A stretch of DNA of 64,000 nucleotides from Stratiolaelaps scimitus (taxonomy: Eukaryota; Arthropoda; Arachnida; Mesostigmata; Laelapidae), in the NCBI GenBank assembly GCA_019614645.1, contig JABWDB010000036.1, positions 1,116,001 through 1,180,000 on the forward strand. The letters run 5' to 3'. The position numbers and the translations under genes were made by a program. Every line of letters begins with the position of its first letter. The first letter of the stretch is position 1. Below are positions 18,880 through 30,209 of the stretch, in pieces. Below the pieces are notes generated by a model, which saw nothing but the letters and a program-made list of their open reading frames with translations, had not been told where the DNA came from and did not search any database.

Positions 18880-19591
18880 GTCACTGTCGAGGTGAGTTAC
18901 GAGGGCCGGTGCCCAGGTTTAAAGTTCTGCTTTTACGCTCTCTGGCAACCATTGCCAATGTATAGGACGTAAAGTATTTGGTGCGTAAGGTTTGCGCAGA
19001 TTGTAATGTTGCCCGCAGAGTACGTATTCGGTATGACGACCGAATTGTGATATTAGGATCAAGTTATAGTAATGCACAATAATAATGTTCGATTGTGATC
19101 AATAGCGAGAAATTTGGCTGTCAGGCCATCAATAATTGAGTATCTGAGTGTATACCGAAAGTGAGAATTTTGTGATATTTCGCGTGGAATTTTATGACGA
19201 GTACAATAATTTTACCAATGTATAATCTATGTGACTATTGCCTGAGATATGTGGGTTCAGTTGGAACCAGCGTCTAGTTTGAACGGCACAGTGTGTGGCC
19301 GTTCGATTGTTTTTTACCGGTGCAGCGCGCACCAATAGTCTCGTCACAAGGAGGAACGACCTCTCTGGTGTTTGTTTACGTGTTTTAATATCAGCGACGG
19401 GTGTAGTCAACAAATTAGATAATGTGTACAATTAATGATGTCACATGATGAGAAATGTTATGGAATGTTCTATTGTAATTGTGATATTAGTTTTCGGCAG
19501 GGCGAGATGCGCGGAGCGGTTTAGTAAGAGGCGCTGTTGGTGACTGCGTCAAGTTTGATCAAGAACCCACGGGCCTTGATCGGGGGGCGTA
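18880..19591 (+). other. BEL/Pao 3' untranslated region
   Basis: About 710 nt of non-coding sequence lies between the integrase stop and the 3' LTR. A short G-run, CGGGGGGC, just before the LTR may serve as polypurine tract. Confidence 0.6.
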
Positions 19592-20037
19592 TGTTGCAAA
19601 CGCGTCACTTAGAAGGCCAGTCGCACGTTGGATTGGAGCGGGTGGTATCGTCTTGTGCACGTTGGTGGCACGTACTGCCATCTCGGGTCCACATGCGCGC
19701 ATCTCACCGCTCGCCACTAGTCGACCAGATTTTAGTCAGTGTCACTCGGTCGTGCGTAGAGTAAGGAACTACCGTCGTTGAGAGTACACTCGTCCCGTGG
19801 CCCTATCGTAGCGATCTTTGTCAGCTAAGTTGCTGGCATCGAGTTCGCAATACGTGAATAAAGTGTGAGAGTTTGACGTGAATCGAAGCGATCGTGTTTT
19901 CAGTCAGTCCACCGTACATCAGCTAGTTGGCGGGGTAGCACGGAATCAACATCCCGACTGTAGCTTGTTCTCGTTCGTAAGCGGTACAGGCACAGTTTAC
20001 AGCTCATCGGCTCTTAGCGGAGGGTTGATCAGCAACA
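19592..20037 (+). repeat. 3' LTR of the BEL/Pao element
   Basis: It is 446 bp, ends in CAGCAACA and is followed by the target duplication ACAAG. One visible substitution against the 5' LTR lies at 19994. Confidence 0.95.
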
Positions 20038-20042
20038 ACAAG

Positions 20043-22465
20043 GTAGTCTTTTTTTTTTTCTTGGATAGGACTTTCGATACGACTGTTCTACATTTAAAGG
20101 AGCCATGCGTATAAATATATCCTGGTTAAAACATGCCGCATCTAAACGCGACTAACATGCTTATAGATACAGCTGGACCCATGATCAACCGAGCTCTCGA
20201 AGTAGGGTAAACACAAAGTAGCATAGAAATTTATTGGTTTATTAAAGGAACTGCAATTTTTGCAATGATCAGGTTCTCTTATATGACCTCATCAGGTTGT
20301 GGGTCAAGAACTTGCAGCCTCCGGCTTTTCACAACCAGACACTTAGCTGTATGTAGAATGTTTCGTTTACTAAATCTACGTAATCTATTATGTACTATGT
20401 TGAAATACAAAGTGTACAGGAAGCTTGTCCATTATATGGTTCAGGATGTATTGGCATTATAGATTGCATCGTTTAACATCCGTTTTCCCAATACACAAGC
20501 ATTTACACAACATACATTTCCAACGCTATTTCCTCCGGCTGACTACAGTTCATTTAGTATACGGATATGGGACACACTCGTTCAGTTATTGTTTTCGGCA
20601 CAAGGATATCAGTACCCCAGACAGTGAGTTTCGTGTGGGGACGTACGCGATCTTCGACGGGGCCGCACACTGAGCAGGTTCGCTTAACCTTGCGAGGGGC
20701 CAGACAAGAAAATTTCTTCCAACGGACGTAAGACCGTCACCAATGGCAAAAAAATCACCGAAAGTGGCGATTATAATTGTCGTCAACGTTAAAGGCGTGT
20801 GATTTTCATTACTGTGTAAAAAGAGAAACTTTAATGCAACCCCACGTCTCGAGTTCTTCAAAGGACAAATGGTACGGGTATCGAAGGCAGCGTGGCTTCT
20901 CCATGACAAATCTTTACCTCACGGCCGCAATAATATGGATGAATGCTAATAATATTCATCGATGGTCTTCGACGACATATTCTTTTGGATTTAGCCCCCT
21001 GAGATTGTAGTTGTTTCTATGCATTAAAAGGGGGCAATTGGTGGTGCACATTGCGCAAATATCGACCTGTTTCAAGACGCTATCGACAGTAAAAATTAGT
21101 TATGGTAACGCAGATAGAAAAGAAGCTCCCAGAACTCTGAATCCCGAATGCGCCATTAATGAAGAAAGTTACCTCTGATATATACTAATTAAATCATAGT
21201 TCCTAGTTTCTTTAGTTCAAAAGTTATTCAAGTTTTTTTCGATGTACAAAATAGCTCCAAACGAACTAATTATATAATGAAAACACGAGGATTGTTTCTA
21301 TTCGAAGTGAAATTTCGCGCTGTCGTCAAGTTCGTCTGTTCTTTCCAGGGGCCATTTTATCCACAATTGAATCGGTGTAGTTCACCGCCGTTTTCAATTG
21401 CGAAAACAGTAGTAGTAGTGTCTTTTATGCTGTACGCTTTGCCTAATCTAAGCCATTCGGTAGCGGATTGGCCAGTAGAGATTGGCCATTCGGTGGCCGA
21501 GATTAGTGTTCCCGTTGTTTGTTTCCTTGTAAAATCGATGGCCATTCCGTGGATACAAAATCCCGTCTTAAGCGAACATTCCTTTTGCCTTCAGCAGGTT
21601 TCTTAAATGGTTCGAAATTTTGTGAATGCTCACTGTTGCCCTCTCTCTCTCTTTCTCTCGGAGATAATGAAGGTTGTTTTTAGGTAATCCGTCATTGAAT
21701 GCATTGATCTGACAGGCTTACACATATATATATATATATACATATATTGGCTACACGACACAATATCCCGTTACATCCGGGTAACATCGGGGTAAACGTT
21801 CTACTGTCGACGCTTTAATGCTCACGTAATGCCCTCATCTAATCAGTGGCAAATCCCTATTTTCAGACGTCACGAACTAGACGTAGCGTCGAATTGTCAT
21901 CATTTTCATGGACGACAGCACGATCACAATGTCACTGCTGTGAATTAGCGTAAGAGGGGGCTAGTTGATCGAGATATTGTGTAACGCCACCAAAAATCTC
22001 GCATTCAATAAATCGCTTGCCCAAGCGACAGCAATGTAATTCAATGTCGTTAGACTGTCCCATATAGGACAGTATATCGACGAGCTGGTGGGGGGGGGCG
22101 CAGAACCCCCTTTAAGCCTCATATACACAACCGATGGGTGACGGCGACAATTCAGTCCCGTCTCATAATGACGTACAGCTTGGCGCGAAAAGTGTCCACC
22201 TTCAAATCCCCCCTATTGGACGGATATAGATAGGCACATTCGTGGCGACCCAATAACGTATGTATATGAGATTTTCGGACGAGGGAGGGAAATTACTTCG
22301 ATTTCATCGATCCGCGTAACCGCCAAAATCATGGCATGCGTGCTCAAGCGAAAACGTACAAAACGCCAACGGCAGCGCCCGCCAGAGGAAGGCCACTGAA
22401 AGCGGCATAAACGTACTGACCTATCCACTGTGCAGTGTTACCACAGTTCACAGAGATCTCTCGTT
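20043..22465. other. Intergenic DNA between the retrotransposon and the Cys-rich peptide gene
   Basis: It contains the TTTATTGG repeat copy at 20223-20270, a CT-rich tract near 21641-21659 and a (TA)n tract at about 21723-21748. Short open frames show no recognisable domain. Confidence 0.5.
20223..20270 (+). repeat. TTTATTGG repeat family, copy 2
   Basis: TTTATTGGTTTATTAAAGG followed by AACTGCAATTTTTGCAATG matches the copies at 3309, 32042 and (inverted) 37198. Confidence 0.65.
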
Positions 22466-22550
22466 ATGATCATCGTCATGAAGCCGCTGCTACTCTATCT
22501 TCTACTCGTTGAAATCTTAGGCGTGTTGAGCTGCCCTACTACCGTTAAAG
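22466..22550 (+). CDS. Exon 1 (signal peptide) of the double CS-alpha-beta gene
   Basis: It gives 28 codons plus one base, encoding the hydrophobic signal sequence and the start of the mature chain. The unspliced frame stops at 22558-22560, so splicing is required to join the Cys-rich part. Confidence 0.65.
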
Positions 22551-23495
22551 GCAGGTTCTAAGTGGCTTTACTTTGTTTTTGTGTAAATATATGCTATGAC
22601 TATAGAAAATAGTTGTTTGGATACAGTTGCTTGGCAGAGATTCTACAAACAAGTGTTCCTCGCTCTTCTGACGCTCGTCAGGATCATCGCCTTGGCTGAA
22701 TAGAGAGAGAGAGAGAGAGAGAGAGATAGGAGCGCCATATATTTCTGGCATTTAGCATTACTGTGAATACCACATTATGGTTTCGTCGTCGTCGTCGTCG
22801 AGGCCATGTTTGTGCCCTCAGCTCTCAGGAACTTACCTGCTAATTAAGTGAGAACTAGTAAGCCTGTCATATCAAATGTATTTACCATCACGTAAAGTAG
22901 CTAATAGATGTGAATCAAATACAATTTACAGGCGATGCGACAACATTAATGTTGAGTTTATCGTAAATGCGATTATAAAGCCCCCACCGAATGTGCTATT
23001 AGCTATACTTGATTTTGTTGTATTTTATTACGAGATGTAGAATACATCGAATCGAGCAGGTCTATTATCATAGGTCGAGCAGCATATCTATTATCTGCTG
23101 GTTCATTTTCAATACAACTTTGAAGTTGATATTTTCAGATATTTTTATATATATATATATATATCAGACGATATTTTCTGTATCATTCTGCAACAGATGG
23201 AGACTGCACCAAGGAAAAGTGTGAACGTCTTTGTCACGAAAGTTTCCCGCACCGTGGCTGCGACGGCGAGTGCATCTCGTATTTCGAGTGTATGTGCTAC
23301 TGCCTCCCCGTCGATCCGATTTCGTTCGTGAGCGTCAAGAACGACCACTTGCTTGTGGAGACCTTGCAAAAATCGTGCACCACATCGTCGTGCAGTGCTG
23401 CCTGTCAAATGACCCCTCAGATGTCAGGGACCCACGGCGTTTGTCGCGCCGACAACGTCTGTGAGTGCGCTGTCCAGCCACGCCCATCAGTCTGA
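22466..23495 (+). CDS. Secreted double CS-alpha-beta (defensin-like) cysteine-rich peptide, two exons
   Basis: Exon 1 is 22466-22550 (a second in-frame ATG lies at 22478). Exon 2 is 23197-23495. The joined protein is about 127 residues (123 from the second ATG). The start is a clear signal peptide with a leucine-rich core ending LGVLSC. The mature part has two modules with the same spacing, C-x4-C-x3-C-x12-C-x5-C-x-C. The first carries one extra cysteine in the 12-residue loop and one just after. C-x3-C with C-x-C is the CS-alpha-beta signature of arthropod defensins and related peptides. Two such modules in one chain are unusual. The exon-1 frame needs a GC donor (AAAG/GCAGGT) to meet the acceptor CTGCAACAG. 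A GT donor four bases on, with acceptor TATATCAG at 23167, also keeps frame and would add nine to ten residues. Antimicrobial role is inference; a channel-acting or signalling peptide is possible. Confidence 0.7.
22551..23196 (+). other. Intron of the double CS-alpha-beta gene (probable GC-AG type)
   Basis: It begins GCAGGTTCTA and ends in TCTGCAACAG after a pyrimidine-rich stretch. It carries a (GA)n tract at 22702-22728 and a (TA)n tract near 23147-23164. Confidence 0.5.
22702..22728 (+). repeat. (GA)n microsatellite
   Basis: About 13 GA units. Confidence 0.9.
23197..23495 (+). CDS. Exon 2 (both CS-alpha-beta modules) of the cysteine-rich peptide gene
   Basis: Two bases complete a split codon, then the frame is open to TGA at 23493-23495. 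It holds 14 cysteines in two modules. Module 1 runs from about 23204 to the CMC/CYC triplet near 23299. Module 2 starts near 23373 and ends with C-x-C near 23470. Confidence 0.7.
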
Positions 23496-26400
23496 TGAGC
23501 GCCGGAAGCGTTGGAACTGTTCGTTTTTTGCAAAACAAATACTGAATAATTTGCGCGACGGTATCGCCTCCGATGAATGATATCATATGCGAGATGGAAT
23601 TTGTCGGTCAGCAGAGGCGACGTCATCACCATCTACCGGTGGCTGTTCGATGCGCGTTTCATGGCTGATTCATTGATTGTGTTGACGACTTGCTATTCTG
23701 CGGGGCAACTTCGAACGAACGAGATTGCTACTCCAGATGTTTTCCTGATAATAATCGAACGATCACATTATCGATGATTGTTGTGGGCGTTACCGAGTAA
23801 CTGAAAATTTCACTTTAGACCGAACGCTGCTAAACCCACAAGTATTAGCCCTTAGGCGAGTGCCACCCACGTGGGAAATAACTGTGCTGTCTATTTGGTC
23901 GATTTCGTTCTTCTCGCCGACCAGTATTCGGGCGAGACTGCATTCGCCATGTAAATTCAACGAGAATAGCAACGCAATTTGCCGATATAATGTGAGCTGA
24001 GATGTGGATGAGTAAAAGTATTAAATAGACATCGGTGTCTGTACTTGGAAAGCGACGAAACGAAGACGTTGTTGTTCTTCTACATTCGAAATTACAAGAC
24101 CAAATCGATTATGGAATTATCGCCGATCAAATTATGTAACTAAAATATATAGGAAACTTGAAATATGTAAGGTCTGATTGAGCAATTGGGTCGAGTCCGA
24201 GTAATTAAGATATTTCGCTAAGTCTAGATGAAAATATATATATATTGGAACATTCTGGTTTGAATAGGGTGGTCAGTTAGTTGGCGTATGGACTCAGTCC
24301 AACGCTCATCTCGTTAACTAAAAAAGGAATGGGTACAGACATTAAGTGTACACTACACATTTCAGATCGAACTAACGAACTGAAAGTAAATCTTACCGGA
24401 CAGCCTGCAGGTGTGCCTGGACAACGGCGGAAGGTATTTCTACTTGCGGAAGGTATTCTAAATTGTCGAATCGGCGTCTAACCAGTTCGCTTTTATTTAA
24501 CCAGATTATCCAGTTAAAAGACGGTGTTGTATTAGTCTAATCAAGCTAATTCTAAGCGTGCCTGGAAACGAGCGATCAAAGCACACCAGTTCGGTATGCT
24601 TCTCGTCCCTAAAAATCGTTGCATTAGTGCTATGCGTTTCGGCAGAACAGACGACATACAAAATCTATACTCGAAATAGGTGAACACTACCGAAAATGCG
24701 CCACGGGTAATGCGCTGCTCGCTGTCCCAGCGACACTCGTGCTGATTTTCACGCGGGGCGTACGTCCCCATATTACAGTAAATTTCGAGCTGGCAGGACG
24801 CGAACACAAGCAACTAGACAATCGCTGTCGTCCGACTCTATTTCAAGACAACACCACCACCACCACCACCTCGAGTTTGCAAGCGCTTCCTACGTTGTAA
24901 CGACGATCGTCGAAACCGGTCAGCTTCTTGCTAGGTAACCTAGCTGCCATCTTAACCAGATATATCGTTACGCGGAGATTGGACAGCGGACCACACGAGG
25001 CGTTAGAGTGTACGCGTCAAGTGGGTCAGCTCATGCAGAACGATATTCACATACAGTTACAGTCGATGGTAAAGAGGAGGAGGCGGAGGATGACGATGTC
25101 GACGATAACAACAAGAGTTAACAGCGAGATTTATAGGGAGGCAGTCAGTCAGTAAATCGCCAGCGAAGAGATACCCGCTGCGAACATTCGTTACACAACG
25201 TCAATGCGCGTTCGGGTGGGTGGCAGACCTCGACCCCGAGTCGCTGAACGAGCGACCTGTTTGAGATGGGCAGATCGCGACCGTTCAAAGAGCGGTAGCC
25301 TGATTAGTTGACTGAGCTTTTCAACACGTAGAATTCATCTGTTTGCTGTGTCAACTTCATCACGTGGATAACGTGCAAAACACTATGTGATATACCTGTC
25401 TGTTGTCGTAATGCGCGGCATAATGGCATGCCATGTGTATATTATAGATGGACGGCCGATTCTTCCAGCAGCTGACTTTTGCAAATATTGTCAATTAGCA
25501 TTTGCGAACGATGTTTTGATGACGTTATCAACCTACTAACTATTCGCTAATCTTTGGAGTTCTTTATCCTAAAAGGTTAAGAGCTGAGGCCTGTCAGATA
25601 GGGGAACAGCTGAGGGTCAGCTCGAAAAACAGTTTTTTTTTGGAGTTCTTTATCATCTTTCTTTATCTGAAGATTCTTGCCAGGTACGAGTAAGGAAGAG
25701 ATTAAGCAAAGGTGGCTCCGACAGCTTCTCCTAGTAATGCCTAAAAGGTTAAGAGCTGAATTCGCAGGGATTTTTCTCACTAACTTACTTGAGTGAATGC
25801 GAACACAGAGCCAACGTTGAAATGTTAGACACAGCCTTTGTCAGATGGAGCAAGAAATTCTTCGTAAAACATAGGGATCTGTGTGTGTGTCATACGACAC
25901 CCTGTTTATCTCCGAGCCTGCAGGCAGGGCTATAGGTCCTCCTATAGGTTGCTCGAGTCGCTAAGGGTTATCGTACCAATCCGCGTTTTATGACCCAAGT
26001 TATTCGACGAAACTCGCCAAAGTCGCCTAACTTTTTATATTCGCTCCAGTTTGGTTATGTATTGTAGAGTTTCAACTTGTGTACATGTATCCTGCAAAAG
26101 GTATTGAAAAAATGTATGTGAAGTTATGTTCTCTATTTTCATACATGTTTCATTTATCGAATGAACGAACGGTTGTGCTAATAAATAGCGAAATATATGA
26201 AATGACTGAAAATGCGAAAAAGGAAAAAGTACCAATATAACATCGGGCAAACACACTTTAGCCCGTCATTTTTCGAGCTTGAAACAAAAAAAAACCTGGA
26301 GCTAAATGTTACGTCGTAGTGAAGAGGCGAGAAGATCCCTTGCGGTAATGACAAGGTGCCCGGAGGGTATGCTGCTGGTAGAGTCAACAGTCAGGCATCT

Positions 26401-27789
26401 AGGCGATGAGCAGTAAAACAACAATACTGATTGTTCCCACGCACATATACATACACATATATATATACATATATATACATACAGAGTGTTCAGAAAATCC
26501 GCATCTCTATTGGCTACTAAGAAATGTTTGACGGTCTCAAAGCTAACTGCCGGTGAATTTTGGTGTTCTTTTCTTTTTGTTCTGTAAATACATAACGAGA
26601 ACGCAACGTCTTTTTCAAAATACCCTCCCCCCCTGATTTTGGAGGAAGGCAAACCTTGTCTTAAAATCCCACCAGCTCTCGAAGGTTGCCACTAAAGTTT
26701 GATGTACTCTGGGGCAACTATTTATGACTATGTGCCTTGCTCGGATATGCTATATCATTTATTGGAGAAATGAATTTGAACGAAGTGTATTTCATTCCCA
26801 ACAGAACACGAATGTGAAAATAAGCTTGGATAAGACTCAAATAACAGTAACAGACTATAAGGATGATCAGAGTTAAGCTATTCGAGTTCACTATTTAAAC
26901 ACACACACGTCTGTTGTTTGATCAATGAGGTACACGTTCCTGAAATTTTCAGTATATTTTCGCGAAAGGAACTCGTAACAGACAAATGGTTGCGAGGTAT
27001 TGTTAATACACATATGCCTATTCTATTGCAATGAATAATGCTGAAGTATTTCCTTAGTGTACAGGTTCATTGTGTCAGGTAAGCATGACGTTGCAGGTCA
27101 CAATCAGCAAACAGGCAGAAACACGTTCGATGCAGTTGTCGCAGTGCTAGTGGTGGATGTTGGTGACCCGCCAGTCAGGCAAGTCTGACGTCCTGAGCGC
27201 CTAATACTCGGCTCAGCGCAAGGAAAGCCAGCACTCACGCCCTTCTCTTGTAACGATCACTCGTTTAATGTCCGTGACTTCTGCTGCTATGTCTAACATC
27301 TCTGACGAATCAAGGCTGGATACACATACGACTATCGCTCTGGCTGATTCAGGTGGACCTGTTGCAAGCAGGCGTTGTTTCTTTCACATCGAATGCAGGC
27401 GCCTACGGAGTCACCCTACCGGAAAGCCGGCTCAGACACCGAGAAGCTCGTTGGAAACACACTGCAGCGAATTGTCGCAACTCTACAATTGTGTGCTATC
27501 AGCTGTTGAAGCAGCATCCCCAATATGAGAATATATCTATTTACATATACGCTGGGATATATAATCGTTGACGAGCGTGTGTCTACTACATCATTTCTCT
27601 ACGCGCTGAACTCAGGCGACCAGAGCTGGCTGTGAGAACCCCCGTCGCAATGGTTATGCCAGCACATATTTTCAGAATAGGATATCGTCAGACCTCATAT
27701 TTGATGTACACACGATGCTTTTGGTTGGGAAAGGGTTTTATGTGAGTGCTATAGACGCCGCAATCACGAACTTGGCAACCTTTTCCGCT

Positions 27790-27820
<31 letters not shown>

Positions 27821-28227
27821 GCGTCGGCTATACCCTTATAGTTGTAGTTGCCTATTCGTAATTCAAGCCAAATTATTCGAGATGAGAACGTGTGATTATT
27901 TAAAACGGATATATCGAGTCTCACAGCCTTGTGTGTCGGTCATATCGCACGCGCGAATTTATCAAGGGTCGTTTCGGGATAACTCATAGTCTCCATTTAA
28001 AGATCTTATTCAAAGGCTGTATTTGTTATCAGCTAACTCCGCTCCCGCGCCTCAAATGATCAGTACATCAGTTTGGCATCGAAACCACGTTTCATGAGGA
28101 CGATATCAAGAGGCTATATTATCTCACGTGGCTCACTCCTGCAAAAGCTCTCACCGGCCTGTGTTATATACGCGTGTCGTCATAGCACCGAAATAGCGTC
28201 TACTCACTAGATATAATAGCTCATCGG
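23496..28227. other. Gene-poor stretch
   Basis: I see no supported gene. It holds short direct repeats of AAAAGGTTAAGAGCTGA (25571 and 25742), a (CCA)n tract at 24851-24870 and (TA)-rich tracts near 26456-26480. A longer (TA)n lies at 27794-27820. Confidence 0.5.
27792..27821. repeat. (TA)n microsatellite
   Basis: About 14 TA units. Confidence 0.9.
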
Positions 28228-28551
28228 TCATGGCGTCAATGCCGTTGGTAAACACATGGGCGGGCAGATTGGAGTTAGCCTCCTTCGTCGACTGATGCTT
28301 AGAACTAGTGACTTATGTCTGCAACTCGGCTCGCTGGGCACTTGATGCTTTCGCCACCACGTTTTGCGCAGCAAATAACATGTTAGACGTCGTCCTTTAG
28401 TCTGCATTACGCATCGTCGACAACACAATATAGCAGGTGTCCCTCGGGCGAAACCAACACCCAACCACCTGTCGAGGCCGACCCCGAGTTCTGCAGAGCT
28501 CTGAACGTAACGACTCAGTAAACCGATCCAGTAGCGACATGGTCGCTGATT
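28228..28551 (-). CDS. Candidate second exon of the minus-strand gene
   Basis: It follows a strong acceptor (TTATTTTTCATCAG) and is open in the phase required by the upstream candidate exon for 107 residues to TGA at 28228. The carboxy half is Arg/Lys/Cys-rich and looks less natural than the first half, so the real exon may be shorter or use another frame. No domain is recognised. Confidence 0.25.
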   Translation of the reverse strand, partial: NQRPCRYWIGLLSRYVQSSAELGVGLDRWLGVGFARGTPAILCCRRCVMQTKGRRLTCYLLRKTWWRKHQVPSEPSCRHKSLVLSISRRRRLTPICPPMCLPTALTP

Positions 28552-28739
28552 CTGATGAAAAATAATGAATCAATGAGTTATACGAGGATAAGTTACCCAG
28601 GTTACATACATACACTTGCTCTGTGGTTTCATGATGCGATTGACTGGTGAGTATAGTAACGGTCCCGGTTGAATTTCCTACCTGTTCCAGGTATAATTTA
28701 AATTTTATTTTAAATATAATTTATCTGGATACAACTTAC

Positions 28740-28892
28740 CACTGGCATATCTAGTGGGATAATCACGCGATTAGCATCAGGCCGGATTTTATTCCTCCAG
28801 AAATCGGAGGAACGGCTGCCAAAATCTCGAAGGGGAATAATATGTCGTTCAGGCAGCAAACACCCCTTTGCACCACTGATTATGAGTGCCAT
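28740..28892 (-). CDS. Candidate first coding exon of a minus-strand gene
   Basis: On the minus strand an ATG at 28892 (context GCAATGG) opens 51 codons ending exactly at a near-perfect donor, GTG/GTAAGT, in phase 0. The peptide looks natural (for example PLRDFGSRSSDFWR). The frame is also open 30 nt upstream to an acceptor-like CCACAG at 28923, so it could be internal. The next minus-strand acceptor, TTTTTCATCAG at 28552, is strong. From it phase 0 stays open for 107 residues to a TGA at 28228, although another frame there (ATG at 28540) looks equally protein-like. Unrecognised protein. Confidence 0.4.
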
Positions 28893-29590
28893 TGCGCCGT
28901 CACTGTTGCGAAACGTCCACTTCTGTGGCTACTCAGATTCAGTGTCGCCTCGCTGCCTCGTGGGTACACAAACCTCCTTCCCGATAGCCGATCCCGCGAT
29001 CTCTTTGTCCTATCGTCTCGTATCTGCCTGTCGGCCTGTGCGAGCATATGCGAACAGTCAGTGCGCTCAGTGGTCTTTCGTGACCTGGTCTTCCGGGGCG
29101 TAATCAATCTATGTGTTGCCACCACGATGCTGGCCGGCCGTTGGCAACAACTAGTGTGAATAGCAGCACGCTGCGAGCGTACCCTTCATCTGTTCGTGTC
29201 GTCGGCTGGGTCAACGCGTCGGCCGACCTCACTGTTGCCTCTCGTGAGCAACGCCGCTCCGGCAGCCCCAGGCTTCGCCGGGCACGACTCGGTCCCAGTA
29301 GACCGGTGCCGCCAGCGACGACAACGGCAACAGCAGCAGCAGCAACAACAACAACAACAACAACGGCGACCCGCCAAGATGTGAACCAGAAACCTACCCT
29401 AACAATTTGGGTTAGCAGCTAATCGTGTTTGCGGAACGGGTTGTCGGCCCGGTGCGCTTTCGTTCTTTGCTTTCGTGCAGTGCTAGACGGGTCGCTAGAC
29501 CGACCGGCATCAGCAGCAGCAGCAGCTGCTGTAGCAGCATAAATCGCGACTGTGCCGAGTGAAGCAGGACGGAACTCGGCGAACTAAGTA
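28893..29590. promoter_or_regulatory. Possible divergent promoter and 5'-leader region
   Basis: About 700 bp separate a minus-strand ATG (28892) from a plus-strand ATG (29591), each leading into an exon with a strong donor. The interval is GC-rich relative to its surroundings, with CAG/CAA tracts at 29330-29363 and 29510-29540, like the leaders seen elsewhere in the window. Promoter function is inferred from position only. Confidence 0.3.
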
Positions 29591-29761
29591 ATGATGAACG
29601 ACGTCCGCTTATACTCGAAGCTGAATGTAGCTCAAAACCTCAAAGGTAAGGCAAAAATCCGCTGTTTTAGACAACAACAACAACAGACGACGTAGCAGCA
29701 GCAGCAACAACAATAACCACAACCACCACAACAACAACAACAACAAAGAACAACAACAGCA
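29330..29761 (+). repeat. CAG/CAA triplet tracts
   Basis: There are three clusters: 29330-29363 (CAG then CAA), 29510-29540 (CAG running into CTG, self-complementary) and about 29670-29761 (CAA-rich). Confidence 0.85.
29591..29645 (+). CDS. Candidate first coding exon of a plus-strand gene
   Basis: ATG at 29591 (another at 29594) is preceded directly by an in-frame TAA (29585-29587), so translation must start here. Eighteen codons plus one base lead to a strong donor, AAAG/GTAAGG. The peptide (MNDVRLYSKLNVAQNLK) is not low complexity, unlike the flanking triplet repeats. The next exon, needing two bases to complete the codon, was not identified. Unrecognised protein. Confidence 0.45.
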
Positions 29762-30209
29762 TCTAGGCGTGCTGTATCTGGGAATATTCAAGCTCAACAC
29801 ACCGACCAAGCCCCTTTGGTGACATCGTACGCTTTCGGGTTTGTGTTGAACACACGGATGACTAACACAGTGGGGGGGGGGAAAGACGAGAGTGGAAATA
29901 TATCTTGACAATTGGTTCCTGGACAAACACTTGCGATAGTGAAATGGGAGCGCCTAGGGACTTTCGTCGTGAGACAATATAGTCAAAATTACTACTCGAG
30001 ACACAATAGTGTGATTTAAATTCTATGTGCTTCTTAATTGCGTTAGTGACCTAGTCAAGCGATCCTCACGAGCTGTCATTTGTAGTGTTTACCACTGAGG
30101 TTCGATTTGATATTTTTTTCTGAAGACCCACTTATTGCTGGGGGTTATATCTGGAGAACGGAGACGAGACGATTCGACAATTCCGAAGCTCAACTCGACC
30201 AGTTAAGCC

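Larger units (their letters stand above)
13002..20037 (+). mobile_element. BEL/Pao-type LTR retrotransposon, full length (7036 bp)
   Basis: Two 446-bp LTRs begin TGTTGCAAAC and end CAGCAACA. The insertion is bounded by the 5-bp duplication ACAAG (12997-13001 and 20038-20042). Between the LTRs are gag, protease, reverse transcriptase, RNase H and integrase in that order, the BEL/Pao order. The LTRs differ by one base that I can see (C at 13404, A at 19994), so the insertion is recent. The polyprotein is nevertheless split over three frames, with changes near 16470 and 17440. The copy is therefore non-autonomous as read, unless these are sequence errors. Confidence 0.95.

Noticed and set aside
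26479..26660. CAGAGTGTTCAGAAAATCCG, resembling a transposon terminus
   Set aside because: No matching inverted terminal repeat or target duplication found nearby.
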